Assembly: GCA_023458215.1 (NCBI GenBank)
Contig: JAEXAJ010000210.1
Location: 1-7,905 of the forward strand
DNA: 7,905 nucleotides
Direction of reading: 5' to 3'
Source: Bacteroidota bacterium
GTDB lineage: Bacteria > Bacteroidota > Bacteroidia > Bacteroidales > Bacteroidaceae
Made by a program: the position numbers and the translations under genes. Positions within the stretch are counted from its first letter, which is position 1; the number at the start of each line of letters is the position of its first letter. The notes under the pieces were generated by a model. The model did no database searches and was not told the DNA's origin. It saw only the letters and a program-made list of their open reading frames with translations. Below, in pieces: positions 5,519-7,905 of this stretch.

Positions 5519-7819
5519 ATGAAAGAGTATATATTTTTTGTGGTGGGCGTAGTATGCCTGCTGCTTTCAGCCACTGTGAGCGCTAATGATTTAAATAAGT
5601 CTGATGCTAATATCATCGGTCACGTATTAGAAAAGAAAACAGGGGAGCACCTCCCCTATATTACGGTGTCGCTCAAAGGAACTACTATCGGTACAACAAC
5701 CGATGCGACCGGTCACTACTTCCTGAAAAACTTGCCCGAAGGAAATTTCGTATTGCAAGTCAGTGCAGTAGGATATAAGACACAAACACGTGATGTGACT
5801 TTGAAACGTGGCAAGACATTGGAAGAGAACTTTGCACTTGAGGAAGATATGGTTGCTTTGGATGGTGTTGTAGTGACGGCCAATCGTAGCGAAACTACCC
5901 GCCGTATGGCTCCTACCTTGGTTAATGTGATGGATTTCAAACTTTTTGAGAATACCAATTCTACTACTTTGTCACAGGGACTAAATTTTCAGCCGGGAGT
6001 ACGTGTAGAGAATAATTGTCAAAACTGTGGTTTCCAGCAAGTGCGTATCAATGGTTTGGACGGGCCTTATACTCAAATTCTGATTGACTCGCGTCCTGTA
6101 TTCAGTGCATTGGCAGGTGTTTATGGTCTGGAACAGATACCTGCTAATATGATTGAGCGTGTGGAAGTAATGCGGGGTGGGGGATCGGCTTTGTTTGGTT
6201 CGTCAGCGATTGCCGGTACTATCAATATCATTACCAAGGAGCCGTTAAGAAATTCGGGACAATTATCACATACCCTCACCGCAGTGGGCGGCACTTCAAA
6301 TTGGGACAATAGTACTACCTTAAATGCTTCTTTGGTAACTGACGATCAAAAAGCAGGACTGTATATCTTTGGGCAGAACCGTGAACGCAGTGGCTATGAT
6401 AGCAACGGAGATGGTTTCACAGAACTTCCTAAGTTGAAGAATCAGACCATAGGATTCCGTTCTTACCTGAAAACAAGTACTTATTCTAAATTGACTTTTG
6501 AGTATCATCATCTACGGGAATTCCGTCGTGGCGGAGATTTATTGAATCGTCCTCCTCACGAAGCGCATATTGCCGAGCAGTTGGAACATTCCATCAATAG
6601 TGGTGGCTTGAAGTTCGATTATTTCTCTGCGGATGAAAAACACCGGTTGAGTGCCTATACTTCTGCCCAGCATACAGGGCGTGACAGCTATTATGGCAGT
6701 AATCAGAACGCAAATGCTTATGGGGCGACTAAAGACTTTACGTGGGTGGCCGGTTCACAGTACATTTATCATTTCGATCGTTGTCTCTTTCTGCCCGCCG
6801 ATATAACGGGAGGAATTGAATATAATCAGGATAAACTGGAAGATGACATGTGGGGGTATAATCGTTATACGAAACAGGAGGTGCGTATTGCCAGTGCTTT
6901 TTTCCAAAACGAATGGAAAAGTAAACAATGGAGTATTCTTCTTGGGGGACGTTTGGATAAGCATAACCTGTTAAGTCATGTTGTTTTTAGTCCGCGCGCT
7001 AATCTGCGTTTCAATCCTACGGAAAATATCAACTTGCGAGCCAGTTACTCTTTCGGCTTTCGTGCTCCCCAAGCATTCGACGAAGATTTGCATATAGAAA
7101 ATGTGGGCGGTACCGTCTCAATGATTGAACTGGCGGATAATCTAAAAGAAGAAAGGTCGCGAAGTCTCAGCGTATCTGCCGATATGTACCATCGTTGGGG
7201 TGCTTTTCAAGCTAATTTTTTAGTTGAAGGATTCTACACTGATCTTTTGGATGTGTTCGCATTACGTCAGATTGGCGAACGCGATGGCATTATTATTAAT
7301 GAGCGATATAACGAGAGCGGGGCAAAGGTATATGGTGTGACGCTGGAAGGAAAACTGGCTTACCTGACGATGCTTCAGTTACAGGCAGGTGTTACAATGC
7401 AAAAGGCAAATTATAAGAATGCGCGTGCGTGGAGCGATGACGAGACTGTACCGATGGAGCGGCGTATTTTCCGTACTCCGGGGACGTATGGGTATTTTAC
7501 GCTCTCCTATAATCCGGTGAAGCCGCTGTCTGTAGCTTTTTCGGGCACTTATACAGGAAGCATGTTAGTGGAACATAAGGCAGGGGTTATAGAAAAAGAT
7601 ATAGCTGTGCGTACACCCGATTTTTGGGAACTGAACCTGAAAGCCGGCTATGATTTTAGTTTGTACAAAAACATCGGTTTGCAGGTGTATGCCGGAGTAC
7701 AGAATATCTTCAACGCTTATCAGAATGATTTTGATAAAGGCAGTATGCGTGATTCAGGATATATATATGGTCCTGGCATGCCTCGTTCTTATTTTGCCGG
7801 ACTGAAAATTAGTTATTGA
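5519..7819 (+). CDS. TonB-dependent outer-membrane receptor, probably metal or metal-chelate uptake
   Basis: The 766-residue protein has a signal peptide (about 1-22, cleaved near VSA), a carboxypeptidase-regulatory-like beta-sandwich (about 31-97: IIGHVLEKKTGEHLPYITV to SAVGYKTQTRDV), a TonB-box-like stretch (LDGVVVTANR, 114-123), a plug domain (about 126-240, with QVRINGLDGPYTQILIDSRP and IERVEVMRGGGSALFGSSAIAGTINIITK) and a beta-barrel to the C-terminal aromatic end (YFAGLKISY). It imports a substrate across the outer membrane using TonB energy. The plug contains C167 and C170 (NCQNCGF), a possible metal site or disulfide. A DSNGDGFTE loop (294-302) resembles a calcium-binding DxNxDG turn. 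It is not a SusC-type glycan receptor: no SusD gene follows in the window and the length is that of siderophore, haem or metal receptors. The upstream His-rich gene supports a metal substrate. The exact substrate is unknown. Confidence 0.93.
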   Translation: MKEYIFFVVGVVCLLLSATVSANDLNKSDANIIGHVLEKKTGEHLPYITVSLKGTTIGTTTDATGHYFLKNLPEGNFVLQVSAVGYKTQTRDVTLKRGKTLEENFALEEDMVALDGVVVTANRSETTRRMAPTLVNVMDFKLFENTNSTTLSQGLNFQPGVRVENNCQNCGFQQVRINGLDGPYTQILIDSRPVFSALAGVYGLEQIPANMIERVEVMRGGGSALFGSSAIAGTINIITKEPLRNSGQLSHTLTAVGGTSNWDNSTTLNASLVTDDQKAGLYIFGQNRERSGYDSNGDGFTELPKLKNQTIGFRSYLKTSTYSKLTFEYHHLREFRRGGDLLNRPPHEAHIAEQLEHSINSGGLKFDYFSADEKHRLSAYTSAQHTGRDSYYGSNQNANAYGATKDFTWVAGSQYIYHFDRCLFLPADITGGIEYNQDKLEDDMWGYNRYTKQEVRIASAFFQNEWKSKQWSILLGGRLDKHNLLSHVVFSPRANLRFNPTENINLRASYSFGFRAPQAFDEDLHIENVGGTVSMIELADNLKEERSRSLSVSADMYHRWGAFQANFLVEGFYTDLLDVFALRQIGERDGIIINERYNESGAKVYGVTLEGKLAYLTMLQLQAGVTMQKANYKNARAWSDDETVPMERRIFRTPGTYGYFTLSYNPVKPLSVAFSGTYTGSMLVEHKAGVIEKDIAVRTPDFWELNLKAGYDFSLYKNIGLQVYAGVQNIFNAYQNDFDKGSMRDSGYIYGPGMPRSYFAGLKISY

Positions 7820-7866
7820 GAGAAAACGGGGGAAATACTTTTTTTCTGAGCAGTTATGAGCTAAAT

Positions 7867-7905
7867 GTGATAAAGTGATTGGGTGATAAAGTGATAGTGG
7901 GATAA
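7867..7905. repeat. Octanucleotide-period tandem repeat (GTGATNNN) at the window end
   Basis: Four units of 8 bp begin GTGAT: GTGATAAA (7867-7874), GTGATTGG (7875-7882), GTGATAAA (7883-7890) and GTGATAGT (7891-7898). A partial unit GGGATAA reaches the window edge. Units 1 and 3 are identical, giving a 16-bp higher-order period. It lies 47 bp past the receptor stop codon and may continue outside the window. Confidence 0.75.

Noticed and set aside
7820..7860. A terminator directly after the TonB-dependent receptor gene
   Set aside because: A T7 tract is present (7840-7846) but I found no convincing stem before it.

Overview
The window looks like chromosomal DNA of the genus Bacteroides or a close relative. 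Four gene starts are preceded by an exact match to the Bacteroides -7 promoter element TAnnTTTG, no start has a clear Shine-Dalgarno sequence, intergenic DNA is AT-rich, and the proteins are of Bacteroidetes type: a TonB-dependent receptor with an N-terminal carboxypeptidase-regulatory-like domain, and small membrane proteins resembling DUF6249 and DUF5056. The species cannot be named from the sequence alone.

Layout. (1) 113-589 (+): an Lrp/AsnC-family regulator, whose likely terminator (626-669) lies inside the 3' end of the convergent folA gene. (2) 593-1983 (-): thyA followed by folA, the thymidylate synthase/dihydrofolate reductase pair that makes dTMP and regenerates tetrahydrofolate. 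They are separated by 107 bp carrying a heptanucleotide tandem repeat and an imperfect inverted repeat. (3) 2057-3286 (-): a secreted or membrane-anchored phospholipase D-family protein of cardiolipin synthase type. (4) 3429-4925 (-): an overlapping three-gene operon of a DUF6249-like membrane protein, an ECF sigma factor and a small two-helix membrane protein that may be its anti-sigma factor, closed by a strong intrinsic terminator at 3359-3403. (5) 5108-7819 (+): divergent from that operon, a small His-rich membrane protein and a TonB-dependent outer-membrane receptor with a CxxC motif in its plug, probably one metal-related uptake unit.

Most coding content is ordinary core genome. The interest is in the gaps: three different short-period tandem repeats (periods 7, 7 and 8) at gene boundaries, one of which appears to have contributed the folA start codon; a terminator embedded in an opposing gene; a GNRA-capped hairpin before the receptor gene; and the two small-protein contexts (possible anti-sigma factor, possible metal chaperone). 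No mobile element, CRISPR array, rRNA or tRNA was seen, and no gap exceeds 190 bp.
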